DNA of 64,000 nt from Psychrobacter cibarius (lineage in GTDB: Bacteria > Pseudomonadota > Gammaproteobacteria > Pseudomonadales > Moraxellaceae). Where the stretch lies: contig CP131612.1 in the NCBI GenBank assembly GCA_030686115.1, positions 124,001 through 188,000 of the forward strand. The letters run 5' to 3'. A model generated the notes under the pieces. The model saw nothing but the letters and a program-made list of their open reading frames with translations, ran no database searches and was not told the origin of the DNA. The stretch's first letter is position 1. The number at the start of each line of letters is the position of its first letter. Positions 39,459 to 48,220 of this stretch are shown here, piece after piece. The position numbers and the translations under genes are program-made.

Positions 39459-41657
39459 ATGAGTATTTTTAGTGTTCAATCTGATTTAATAGAAAGTATT
39501 ATTGATTCTTATCTTTCACCAAATGATAAGAATATGCATAAAATATTTATGCCTCTGTCTCAGTATCCAAAAATTTATGGTCTAAAAGTTAATAATATAT
39601 ATAATGAAATTATTGTAGAGAATATTATCTCATTTAATCTTGAATTTGTAGTTGAAGATGAAAATCAGTACGATATAGAAATATCGATTGGTGAGGTTAA
39701 TTTAAAACTGATTAAAAATATTGGTGACAAAAGAGGGAAGGTTCATCATTTAGAAAGACAAATTGCATCATTACCTATTCAAAAACATTTTACTATTTGC
39801 ATGCGTATAGTAAATAATGAGTTGTACTTAGCGATTAATGAAAGAAGGTTGTTTTCTTTAAGAGAAAATGTAACTGATTTTGAAATAAAATGGTTGTTTA
39901 TTAAAGTTCACAGTACGAGCATATCCTTATTAAGCCAACAGTTTTATGATGAAACATGGAATCTAAAGGTTAAAGAGTTTGGATACTTAAATAATACTGT
40001 TAGCAATGAGATCTATAATACCTCACCTAAGTATGTTCTTCTTTGGGAACATAGATCTAAAGAGCTTTATCATGCGCTATTAATAGCGTGTGAGCTCATA
40101 AATAAAAAAGCTAATATAAGTAGTGATTTAGAAAAAAAGATATTTAGCTTTGCAGATTTAGTATTTAAAATCCTTACTGCTTGGCCGAAATGGCGACCAA
40201 GTAGTTATACATCGCTAGGTGAAGGGACATGGGAGACAAACAACTGGTGTAATGGCTATATTCCAGGTGCATATGCACTGGCTTCAAAAATATTACAAAA
40301 AGAGAGCTTTGATGATTTCTTTACTAAAGGAATAGACTGGCTGGTTGATAAAAGAAACGTTCAAGATATTAGAATGATCGAGAAATTTCCTCCCGTAGTT
40401 CATTGGGTTAATAGATCCACTAATCATGGAATTGTTATACTGTCTACGATACTAGTTGGGGCGTGCGTACTAGGGGTTTTTAAGAATGAAAAAGTTGATT
40501 TACTGTACAATGATCTCAAAGAAATTATAGCTAAATCTTTTGCAGATGGAAGTTATCTTGAGAGTGTTTCATATTTCCAATTCGTTGCTCTAGAGTTAAT
40601 ACCATTATTTCATTATCTTTCTAAGTTGACATCATTAACATTAGCAGAGCTTGGAGATAGCGAATTTAAAGAGTTGTCTTCATCATTGATTTTCATTAAT
40701 GCTGTTACTAACCAGAATACAGGGAAATATTTTGCAGTTTATGGAGATTGTGAACCTAACCCTAAATGGTTTGTTTCTGTTTTAAAGTTTGTGATTCAAC
40801 TAAATGGAACGGAAGGTAAGTTAGACTTTGATTTTGATACTTCTAATGGGAAAAATGAGCTTTATTACCAATTCTTGAACTACGAGAATCGAGTAGTTAA
40901 AAGAACTGATAGAGTTAAAAGTATACATACTCAATATCATGTTTTTGAAATTAATGGTTTTACTTGCATCAAACATTATAATTTAGAAAATAATTTTTAT
41001 CTTTGGATAAATGGTTCGAAGTTACATAAGACCCATAATAAAGATAACGACTTGGGTTCTTTTTATCTAGATGATAGCAAGGGTAATTTATTTATAAAAA
41101 AACAAGGACTAGATATAAGGAATCATAACGTTGTTTTAATTAAAGAATTACTGATTAATGATATAGTGGTTTCAGCTGAAGATTTGGATATTAATGAGTA
41201 TAAATTACCCAGAAATATAAATGGTAATATTGCAAAGTTAATAGAAAATAATGATCTATATGTTTTTAAGCACGAAACTTATTCGTATTTTATCTATAGA
41301 GACTCACCCCTAATAAAAGAACATATTAGGTATTATGTAATATTAAAAGAAAGCAAATTCAACTTAATTATAGTGGATAAGATTGTATCTCCAAACCAGA
41401 TAATTCCTGAAGCTAAATTTCATTTAAATCTACATGAGAGTTTTTATCGGAATGAGGTGGATGGTAGTCTGGGAAATCATAGTTTTCTAATAAGTAGCAT
41501 TGGTGATAATATTGAACTCATTGATGGTTGTATTTCAAACACTAGTTCTGATTTTTCAAATAATCATTGTCTGATTACCTTTATAAGATGCATTAATAGT
41601 AGTATCAAAGAAGCCGATATTATAACTATTCTTAGAGAGCATAGTATCATTGATTAA
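39459..41657 (+). CDS. Heparinase II/III-like polysaccharide lyase family protein
   Basis: A 732-residue protein without a signal peptide. Residues about 1-180 are beta-rich. About 195-460 look like an alpha/alpha toroid with family-like spots NRSTNHGIVILS (H323) and FADGSYLESVSYFQF (Y366, Y372), which mirrors the DGGYFEGPxYW motif of heparinase/alginate-lyase relatives. The C-terminal part has HKTHNKDNDLGSFYL (H523, H526, D531), like the H-x-H-x-D-x-GSF signature of the heparinase II/III C-terminal domain. It probably cleaves or remodels the locus polysaccharide, presumably in the cytoplasm. ATG 39459 is preferred to a TTG four codons earlier. AT-rich. Confidence 0.72.
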   Translation: MSIFSVQSDLIESIIDSYLSPNDKNMHKIFMPLSQYPKIYGLKVNNIYNEIIVENIISFNLEFVVEDENQYDIEISIGEVNLKLIKNIGDKRGKVHHLERQIASLPIQKHFTICMRIVNNELYLAINERRLFSLRENVTDFEIKWLFIKVHSTSISLLSQQFYDETWNLKVKEFGYLNNTVSNEIYNTSPKYVLLWEHRSKELYHALLIACELINKKANISSDLEKKIFSFADLVFKILTAWPKWRPSSYTSLGEGTWETNNWCNGYIPGAYALASKILQKESFDDFFTKGIDWLVDKRNVQDIRMIEKFPPVVHWVNRSTNHGIVILSTILVGACVLGVFKNEKVDLLYNDLKEIIAKSFADGSYLESVSYFQFVALELIPLFHYLSKLTSLTLAELGDSEFKELSSSLIFINAVTNQNTGKYFAVYGDCEPNPKWFVSVLKFVIQLNGTEGKLDFDFDTSNGKNELYYQFLNYENRVVKRTDRVKSIHTQYHVFEINGFTCIKHYNLENNFYLWINGSKLHKTHNKDNDLGSFYLDDSKGNLFIKKQGLDIRNHNVVLIKELLINDIVVSAEDLDINEYKLPRNINGNIAKLIENNDLYVFKHETYSYFIYRDSPLIKEHIRYYVILKESKFNLIIVDKIVSPNQIIPEAKFHLNLHESFYRNEVDGSLGNHSFLISSIGDNIELIDGCISNTSSDFSNNHCLITFIRCINSSIKEADIITILREHSIID

Positions 41658-41735
41658 TCAATGTTTTTATATTAATAATTTCATAGTGGTCATTTAGTAG
41701 ACTCTATAATGACATGATTTGGATGAGATTTAGTA

Positions 41736-42911
41736 ATGACGAAAAGATATATCCGTCTGAAAGAACTAAAGCCTGGCTTGCTTAATAATTATGTACCAAG
41801 TGATGAGTACTTAATTAATACCAAGTTACAGAAAAATGAAATATATTTAGCTAAAACTAATTCTGATGGTAACCAAGATAGTATTTGGGGTTTTAAGTCA
41901 GAAAATAATGTTTTTCTGTTAGGGGATTCTTCAGTAGAGTCTATCTATTTAAGACTAAGCATGAAACCTCAATCTATTTTAGAAAGAATGCTTTTAGAGA
42001 ATGGCTTTGAATATTCTGTGTATAATTTAGGTGTATCTGGCTCTCAAACACTTAATATCGTTAACTTAATTATTAATAAATTAGGTAATAAGCCAGGATC
42101 TACTTTAGTTGTTTCTATACCTAGTAACGACGAAGGTGCATTAGATCTTAAAAATAACTATTTCAGTGATCATTGGAGGTACTCTTCTATAGTACCAGCT
42201 TTTAACAGGATCTCAACCCGCGCAGAAAAAATTGATTATGAACCTTTTGAAAAGAATATAAAGATGATTATTGCGTTATGCGATATCTTAAATTTAAAGC
42301 TTTTTATGACATCAATAATTTATAATGGTGAAAATACCGTTTATGAGAAATTAAATAAAATAGCATCAGAAGTTTGTTCACATAAAAAAGTTCCATTTAT
42401 TAACTTTGAGCCTGTTTTTAAAGAAGGTAAGGATTATTTCTATGACAGTCTGCATCTTCTGCCGTCAGGGAGTATTTATTATTCTGAGGGTGTGTTTGAC
42501 GCTATAAATTCTACTTTAGTGTCTAATAGCTTAGCTTATCTATCTATCTATGATATATGTAATGATATGGTTTTGACTAACACAATGATTTGGTCTGAGA
42601 GTATAAAGCTGCTAATTGGTAGTACTATTAGAGTTATCATTGATGCTGATTTTCCTATGGATTCTTCTAGCAAGCAAATGCTGTTATCTATTGATTATGG
42701 GAAGGAAGATATTCAGAGTGAACTACCTAAGTCTGAGAATAGTGAAATAGGCTACTTCAAGTATATATCTGCACCTGCTGGCAAGAGGGTGGAACTGTTA
42801 ATTGATTTAAAAGTTCCAAATGGCTGTGAGAAAATACGTTTCGGACTAAGAAGTTGGAAGAGTCAGCAGGTAAGAGTTATAAAAGCATCTGTTTCTGTAG
42901 TTAATGCATGA
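41736..42911 (+). CDS. SGNH/GDSL-type hydrolase with C-terminal beta domain
   Basis: A 391-residue protein with all four SGNH blocks: S65 in LLGDSSVES, G99 in NLGVSGSQT, N131 in SIPSNDEG, and D237/H240 in FYDSLHLLPSG. It is therefore a plausible esterase acting on O-acyl groups of sugars, or an acyltransferase-like enzyme. Residues about 275-391 form an extra beta-rich segment (RVIIDADFPMDSS to VRVIKASVSVVNA). No signal peptide or membrane helix is seen. It follows the heparinase-like gene after 78 bp and is the last plus-strand gene before the IS insertions. AT-rich like its two neighbours. Confidence 0.75.
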   Translation: MTKRYIRLKELKPGLLNNYVPSDEYLINTKLQKNEIYLAKTNSDGNQDSIWGFKSENNVFLLGDSSVESIYLRLSMKPQSILERMLLENGFEYSVYNLGVSGSQTLNIVNLIINKLGNKPGSTLVVSIPSNDEGALDLKNNYFSDHWRYSSIVPAFNRISTRAEKIDYEPFEKNIKMIIALCDILNLKLFMTSIIYNGENTVYEKLNKIASEVCSHKKVPFINFEPVFKEGKDYFYDSLHLLPSGSIYYSEGVFDAINSTLVSNSLAYLSIYDICNDMVLTNTMIWSESIKLLIGSTIRVIIDADFPMDSSSKQMLLSIDYGKEDIQSELPKSENSEIGYFKYISAPAGKRVELLIDLKVPNGCEKIRFGLRSWKSQQVRVIKASVSVVNA

Positions 42912-42950
42912 TTAATTTAATAATTAAATAGGTGCAACTAGTGCGTGTCA

Positions 42951-43479
42951 TCAATTCAGCCAGATGACATAAGAAACTAGATAAATTGCACTGAGTAAAT
43001 GACTACCTAACTTATCTTAGCGAGTAGCAATCGCACGGTAGTGTTTAATCTTGGCGAAGAAGTTCTCGATCATATGCCTCGCTTTATAAAGCTCTTTATC
43101 AAAGACTCTTGGCTGTAGTCGGTGACACTTAGACGGTATAACTGCAGTGCCTTGTAGCGCTTTGATCTTTCTAGTGACATGTACATTACCGTCGTAAGGT
43201 CTATCAGCAAGACAGACTTAGCTAATACTCACATCGAGCAGTTCATCTGATCCATATAGGTCTTGAGACACGCTCTCTGTTAGATAAAAGCCAGTAGGAT
43301 TACCTAGCGCATCAGTGTGAGTATGTATTTTAGTCGTTAGTACACACTTACTGCTTCCAATGGCTTTATCCCTTTTTTCAGCGCTGTCCTAATGTGCTAT
43401 TAACAATAGTAGCATCTAGCATGGCATGTTCATCATCTGATTGTTCAGATAGCTGATTAAATATCTGATCCCATATGCC
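42951..43479 (-). pseudogene. Degraded IS5-family transposase
   Basis: Read on the minus strand, pieces of an IS5-type transposase are clear: GIWDQIFNQLSEQ...DDEHAMLDATIV, then in another frame TKIHTHTDALGNPTGFYL, then CLADRPYDGNVHVTRKIKAL and LYKARHMIENFFAKIKHYRA, ending SYVIWLN. At least one frameshift (between about 43334 and 43385) and two in-frame stops (after DVSIS and after AIATR) break it, and about 70 N-terminal residues are missing. The truncated end abuts the intact IS. Confidence 0.9.
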
Positions 43480-43488
43480 TTTTTTTTA

Positions 43489-43573
43489 TGAGAACTTAAA
43501 GACTAGGGCGTGTTGAACATTGGGAATAAAACGATGGCAAAAAAATAGCAAACGGTTAGTCTTTAAGTTCTCA
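43489..43573. repeat. 17-bp inverted repeat around the left end of the IS
   Basis: Positions 43489-43505 and 43557-43573 are perfect reverse complements and enclose the 51-bp left terminal repeat. The inner copy is the leader of the intact transposase. The outer copy sits where the leader of the dead, opposite-strand transposase would be, which suggests two related elements joined head to head. Confidence 0.85.
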
Positions 43574-44416
43574 CACAAAAAAGACCTCGTTTGCTATGCC
43601 TCGTACAATGCTCAAAGATCAACACTGGACAAGACTAAGACCTATATTACTAGAACTTAATATCTATGACAAAGGAAATCTTAGACAAACAGTCGAAGGC
43701 GTATTATATCGTATGCGTGTTGGCTGTCCTTGGCGTGATCTGCCACCTTACTTTGGTAAGCCTAATACCGTCTACAAGGCTTATCAGCGCTGGTTTCGTA
43801 GCAATAAACTGATTGCACTGTTCGCTTTATTAATTAAAGACTCAGACTGTGAATGGGTATTTATCGATGGCACACACATTAAAGCGCATCAGCACAGTAA
43901 TGGTAGCAATGAGGTGGAACAAGCCATTAGTAAAAGTGTGGCAGGACGCGCCACCAAGATTCATTTAGCGGTTGATGCTCACGGTAATCCTATTACTTTT
44001 ATCTTATCAGATGGCACGACTCACGATGTAAAGGTAGCACCAGATTTAGTGGATAAGATTAATTTAAGTGGTACAGACATGCTATGTGCCGATAAGGGCT
44101 ATGATTCTGATCCGCTGCGAGACCATATTGAACAAGCGGGTTGCTTCAATAATATTCCTAGAAAACAGAATACTAAGTTCACCAATAACCATATGGACTG
44201 GCACTTGTACAAGGCTCGGCACTTAGTAGAAAATGCTTTTGCTAAGTTAAAAAACTACAGGGCGGTTGCAACTAGATTTGATAAGCTCAAACAAAGTTAT
44301 GAGAACACAGTGGCTCTCGCTTGTGCCTATATCTGGCTGAAATTATGAATGTTCAACACGCCCTAACTGTTTGCTATTTTTTTGCCATCAATTTATTAAC
44401 AATGTTCAATACGCCC
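43506..44416 (+). mobile_element. IS5-family insertion sequence, 911 bp, with long inverted repeats
   Basis: The element starts GGGCGTGTTGAACATT and ends with the complement of GGGCGTATTGAACATT. The terminal inverted repeats extend about 51-54 bp with about six mismatches and share an exact GATGGCAAAAAAATAGCAAA core. TA flanks both ends (43504-43505, 44417-44418), consistent with a 2-bp target duplication as in IS427-type elements. A further copy of the repeat tip lies inside the right end (44348-44363), directly after the transposase stop. One intact transposase gene is inside. Confidence 0.88.
43596..44348 (+). CDS. IS5-family transposase (DDE)
   Basis: A 250-residue intact transposase. 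The N-terminal DNA-binding part reads RPILLELNIYDKGNLRQTVEGVLYRMRVGCPWRDLP, as in IS5/IS427-group proteins. The DDE residues are in VFIDGTHIKAHQ, LCADKGYDSDPL and HLVENAFAKLKNYRAVATR. The stop codon lies at the inner copy of the terminal-repeat tip. It appears functional by sequence. It lies opposite in strand to the dead transposase on its left. Confidence 0.93.
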   Translation: MPRTMLKDQHWTRLRPILLELNIYDKGNLRQTVEGVLYRMRVGCPWRDLPPYFGKPNTVYKAYQRWFRSNKLIALFALLIKDSDCEWVFIDGTHIKAHQHSNGSNEVEQAISKSVAGRATKIHLAVDAHGNPITFILSDGTTHDVKVAPDLVDKINLSGTDMLCADKGYDSDPLRDHIEQAGCFNNIPRKQNTKFTNNHMDWHLYKARHLVENAFAKLKNYRAVATRFDKLKQSYENTVALACAYIWLKL

Positions 44417-44492
44417 TAGTATAACTTATCCTAAAATAACTGTGCTAATTGATTACACGTCCTAACTATACTAATTAAGATGTAAGAACTGT

Positions 44493-44526
44493 TTGACTAA
44501 AACCGACTATAGAAAAATGATATAAT
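44493..44526 (+). promoter_or_regulatory. Extended -10 promoter candidate after the IS
   Basis: TGATATAAT (44518-44526) is a perfect extended -10 box, 30 bp before the start of the next gene. TTGACT at 44493-44498 is 22 bp upstream, too far for a standard -35, but the extended -10 could compensate. It would drive the CgeB-like gene and possibly galU-pgi independently of the operon left of the IS. Confidence 0.5.
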
Positions 44527-44555
44527 CAATAATATTGTATTTAAGAGTTTTAAGC

Positions 44556-45563
44556 ATGTATCCATTAACTTCCAAAGACCTTAAAATAGCAGTAATTACG
44601 GATGAACTCACTGCTATATCTTTAGTTAAAGAAAAAGATACTAAAGTTAAATATATAGCGAATAACAACTGGCATTGGTTGTTTAAAGTAAATAAACCTG
44701 ACATCATCCTAGTCGAATCAGCATGGCGAGGCTACAAAGACAAGTGGCGTTATAAGATTGCCAATTATCCCGACTACCCTGGACGTAACAATGTCGAGTT
44801 GCGCAAGCTCCTAGAGCTAGCAGATAAATACAATATTCCTGCCGTATTTTGGAATAAAGAAGACGGTGCTCACTTTAACCGTTTCATTGACTCTGCCAGT
44901 CTATTCAAGTACGTGCTAACCGTTGATGAAAACTGTGTTGAGCGCTACCAAGCTATTTTGGGTAATAGTGTGAAAGTAGGGGTGCTGCCTTTTGCAGTGC
45001 AGCCTAAGTTTCATCATCCCACTGATTTTCCACCTCGCTATAATGAAAGTCTGTTTGTTGGTAGTTATAGTCATCATATTCACAATGCGCGCCAGCAATG
45101 GCAGGATATGGCGTTTACTACAGCCTCTCCTTATGGACTGACCATCGTTGACCGTAACTCTGATCGTAAGTCTGATGTCTATCGTTACCCTGACCTACCA
45201 AATATGACTATCAAGCCTGCTGTGCCCTACGACCAGACGGGTGAGCTTTTTAGACAGTACTCGCACTGCCTTAACGTCAACACCGTGACCGACTCTCCAA
45301 GTATGTTTTCCCGCCGTCTGATTGAGATTATGGCATGTGGGAGACTGGCAGTGACCAATCCTAGCTTATCGGTCAGTACCCGCTTTGAAGGGATGTGCGA
45401 AGTCATTGATAGCAAAGAGCAGGCAGATAAATTGTTCGCACAGTTATCTAAAGGCTATACTAAACAACAGGTAGAGATGATGCGCTATGCCAGTGACCAT
45501 GTATTGCAAAACTATACTTATGATCAATGGATAAAGCACATTGTAGAATTTATTGAATTATAA
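44556..45563 (+). CDS. CgeB-like family glycosyltransferase
   Basis: A 335-residue cytoplasmic protein resembling the CgeB/spore-maturation and glycosyltransferase group-1 type. N-terminal half: DIILVESAWRGYKDKWRYKI, then RNNVELRKLLELADKYNIPAVFWNKED. C-terminal donor-site half: VGSYSHHIHNARQQW, then YSHCLNVNTVTDSPSMFSRRLIEIMACGRLAVTNPS. The acceptor and donor are unknown. Base composition is closer to the core genome than that of the genes left of the IS. ATG 44556 has only a weak ribosome site. galU follows after 73 bp. Confidence 0.75.
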   Translation: MYPLTSKDLKIAVITDELTAISLVKEKDTKVKYIANNNWHWLFKVNKPDIILVESAWRGYKDKWRYKIANYPDYPGRNNVELRKLLELADKYNIPAVFWNKEDGAHFNRFIDSASLFKYVLTVDENCVERYQAILGNSVKVGVLPFAVQPKFHHPTDFPPRYNESLFVGSYSHHIHNARQQWQDMAFTTASPYGLTIVDRNSDRKSDVYRYPDLPNMTIKPAVPYDQTGELFRQYSHCLNVNTVTDSPSMFSRRLIEIMACGRLAVTNPSLSVSTRFEGMCEVIDSKEQADKLFAQLSKGYTKQQVEMMRYASDHVLQNYTYDQWIKHIVEFIEL

Positions 45564-45636
45564 GTAATGGAACTAAAATGACCGATTTTAACGTGCTATT
45601 TTTATCTAAATCTTCTTTTAATACAGTTTAAAAATT

Positions 45637-46509
45637 ATGAAAAAAATCACCCACGCCGTTATCCCTGTTGCAGGCTTTGGTACACGTATGTTGCCATTGT
45701 CTAAATCTGTGCCAAAAGAGCTATTGCCACTTGGTAACCGTCCCGCTATTCACTATGTGGTTGAAGAGGCGATTGCTGCTGGTATTAAGCATATTGTCTT
45801 GGTTGGTCATGCACAAAAGAGCGCGATTGAAAATTATTTCGATATCAATGCTGAGCTGGACAACCAGCTGCGTCATAAAGGTAAGGATGAGCTAGCCGAT
45901 AGCTTGAACTGGCTACCAGACGATGTGACAGTTTCGATGATACGTCAAGGTAAGGCGTTAGGTTTGGGTCATGCGGTACTCGCGGCTCGCCCCATTATTG
46001 GTGAGCATGATTTTGCCGTATTGTTGCCCGACGTTGTGCTTGATCCTTTTACGGGCGACATGGCTACTGAGAACTTAGCCTTTATGATTGATGCTTTTGC
46101 TGAAGACAACCATTCACAGATATTGGTTGATAAAGTCGCTGATGAAGATGTGCATAAATATGGTATTGCTAAGCTGAGTGATACCAGCAATATTGATGAT
46201 CAAATAGACATAAATGCCAGCTTTAAAGTCGCGGGATTTATAGAAAAGCCTAACTTAGCCGATGCTCCTTCTAAGTTAGCAGTCGTTGGTCGTTATGTCT
46301 TTAGCAATCACATTTTTGACTATTTGGCCAATACCGAAGCCTCGGTCGGTGGTGAAATTCAGCTGACCGATGCGATTGATGCCTTGATTAGTGAATACGG
46401 CGTGAATGTCACAACCATGCGTGGCGACAGCTATGATGCAGGCGATATGCGCTCATATATGCAAGCATTTATCTATTTTGCCGAGCAGCAATTAGCAGAA
46501 GATGAATAG
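45637..46509 (+). CDS. galU: UTP-glucose-1-phosphate uridylyltransferase GalU
   Basis: Makes UDP-glucose from UTP and glucose 1-phosphate. The nucleotidyltransferase start AVIPVAGFGTRMLPLSKSVPKELLPL is diagnostic, followed by YVVEEAIAAGIKHIVLV, LGLGHAVLAARPIIG and the VGGEIQLTDAIDALI segment. The 290 residues are typical. It lies three bases before pgi and supplies the precursor used by galE-type enzymes. Confidence 0.96.
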   Translation: MKKITHAVIPVAGFGTRMLPLSKSVPKELLPLGNRPAIHYVVEEAIAAGIKHIVLVGHAQKSAIENYFDINAELDNQLRHKGKDELADSLNWLPDDVTVSMIRQGKALGLGHAVLAARPIIGEHDFAVLLPDVVLDPFTGDMATENLAFMIDAFAEDNHSQILVDKVADEDVHKYGIAKLSDTSNIDDQIDINASFKVAGFIEKPNLADAPSKLAVVGRYVFSNHIFDYLANTEASVGGEIQLTDAIDALISEYGVNVTTMRGDSYDAGDMRSYMQAFIYFAEQQLAEDE

Positions 46510-46512
46510 CTG

Positions 46513-48180
46513 ATGGCTGAGATAAAGGGCAATAGCGCTTATAACAGTGCTCGAAACTCTACATACTGGCAGCAGCTACAAATGCTAGCAAAGCAGCCAT
46601 GGTCACTGGCAGCTTTGTTTGCACAAGATGACAGTCGTGCAACGCGCTTTAGCATGCAAGCTGGCGCGCTATATATGGACTATAGCAAGCAATGTATTGA
46701 CGAGCAGGTACTGGCAAGTCTTTTGCAGTTAGCAGAAAGCTGTGAATTGTCCACAAGGATTGATGCACTTATGCAAGGTGCGATGGTCAATACTAGCGAG
46801 GAGCGTGCTGCCTTGCATACAGCACTACGATTGCCAGAGTCTGCCAAACTAGACGTTGATGGGCAAAATGTCGTCGCTGATGTGCATGATAGTCTATCGC
46901 AAGTAGCACGTTTATCTGAACGTGTCCGTAGTGGTACATGGCGCGGATTTTCTGGTCAAGCTATTACGGATGTGGTCAATATTGGCGTTGGTGGCTCTGA
47001 TCTTGGCCCGCTTATGGCGACGACCGCGCTAGATGAGTGGGCAGATACCGACATTGAAGTACATTTCGTCTCTAATATGGACGGTACTCAGCTTGATAAC
47101 TTGCTCAAGCACCTCAATCCTGAGACCACCTTGTTTATTATTTCATCTAAATCCTTTGGTACGGTTGATACGTTATCTAATGCTAAAACAGCATTATCAT
47201 GGCTGCTTGCCACTGCCAAGCGGCGTGCAGGTACTGAAGACAGTGTGCTACGCCGCCATTTTATTGGTATCTCCGCTAACAGCGAAAAAATGAGTGCTTG
47301 GGGTATTCATCCTGAGCATCAGCTACAGCTTTGGGAATGGGTTGGTGGGCGTTTTTCTTTATGGTCGGCGATTGGATTGGCGATTGCCATTCGTATCGGC
47401 ATGGCAGGGTTTAAAGCGTTATTAGCTGGTGCGCATAGTATGGATGAGCACTTTGCTCAGGCTGATTTTGCAGAAAATTTACCAGTATTGTTGGGTTTAC
47501 TTGCTGTTTGGAACAGTACCTTTTTACAAGTGAATGCTCATACCGTATTGCCCTATGATGGTCGGCTTAGCTATTTACCAAGCTACTTAACCCAGCTTGA
47601 GATGGAGAGTAATGGTAAATCAGTGACTCAACACGGTGATCATATTGATTATGATACTTGCCCAATTTTATGGGGCGAGATTGGCTCTAACGCGCAGCAT
47701 GCCTTTTATCAGTTGCTACATCAAGGCACACAGCAGGTGTCTTGTGACTTTATCGCTTGTGTGCGCCGCTATAGTGGTCAATCGCAAAATGCGCCATTAC
47801 AGCAGCAGCATGAGCTGTCTTTGGCCAATTGTCTAGCACAGAGCCGAGTGCTGGCTTTTGGTAATGCCGCGCTTCAAGAGTCTGAGGTTCAAGTAGCTTC
47901 TGCCGCTGATAAATACAAATATTACCGTGGCAATCAGCCTTCAACTACGCTACTTATCGACGAGCTAACGCCGCACAGTTTGGGAGCACTGATTGCGCTT
48001 TATGAACATAAAGTCTATGTCATGGCCAGCATTTGGGATATTAACCCGTTTGATCAATGGGGCGTCGAGATGGGCAAGCAAATGGCAGAGTCCGTACATC
48101 AAGCCATGCAGCAAGCAGGTGAGAGTCAGTTTGACAGCTCCACTAACCAGCTGTTAAAACATATTCAGCAGCTGTCTTGA
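46513..48180 (+). CDS. pgi: Glucose-6-phosphate isomerase Pgi
   Basis: Interconverts glucose 6-phosphate and fructose 6-phosphate. Motifs include VNIGVGGSDLGPLMAT, SNMDGTQLDNLLKHLNPETT, FIISSKSFGTVDTLSNA, the WVGGRFSLWSAIGLAIAI signature and ESNGKSVTQHGD. The 555 residues are close to the family norm. galU-...-pgi-...-pgm order resembles the right end of Acinetobacter capsule loci. The start lies immediately after galU, so the two are co-transcribed. Confidence 0.96.
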   Translation: MAEIKGNSAYNSARNSTYWQQLQMLAKQPWSLAALFAQDDSRATRFSMQAGALYMDYSKQCIDEQVLASLLQLAESCELSTRIDALMQGAMVNTSEERAALHTALRLPESAKLDVDGQNVVADVHDSLSQVARLSERVRSGTWRGFSGQAITDVVNIGVGGSDLGPLMATTALDEWADTDIEVHFVSNMDGTQLDNLLKHLNPETTLFIISSKSFGTVDTLSNAKTALSWLLATAKRRAGTEDSVLRRHFIGISANSEKMSAWGIHPEHQLQLWEWVGGRFSLWSAIGLAIAIRIGMAGFKALLAGAHSMDEHFAQADFAENLPVLLGLLAVWNSTFLQVNAHTVLPYDGRLSYLPSYLTQLEMESNGKSVTQHGDHIDYDTCPILWGEIGSNAQHAFYQLLHQGTQQVSCDFIACVRRYSGQSQNAPLQQQHELSLANCLAQSRVLAFGNAALQESEVQVASAADKYKYYRGNQPSTTLLIDELTPHSLGALIALYEHKVYVMASIWDINPFDQWGVEMGKQMAESVHQAMQQAGESQFDSSTNQLLKHIQQLS

Positions 48181-48220
48181 TCGTTTTGCTACTAAGTCAA
48201 TAATCATTAAAGGTGAACGC

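Noticed and set aside
44419..44555. Truncated 5' part of the CgeB-like gene disrupted by the IS
   Set aside because: A plausible promoter and an ATG lie between the IS and the gene, and the protein has both halves of the fold, so disruption is not needed to explain it.
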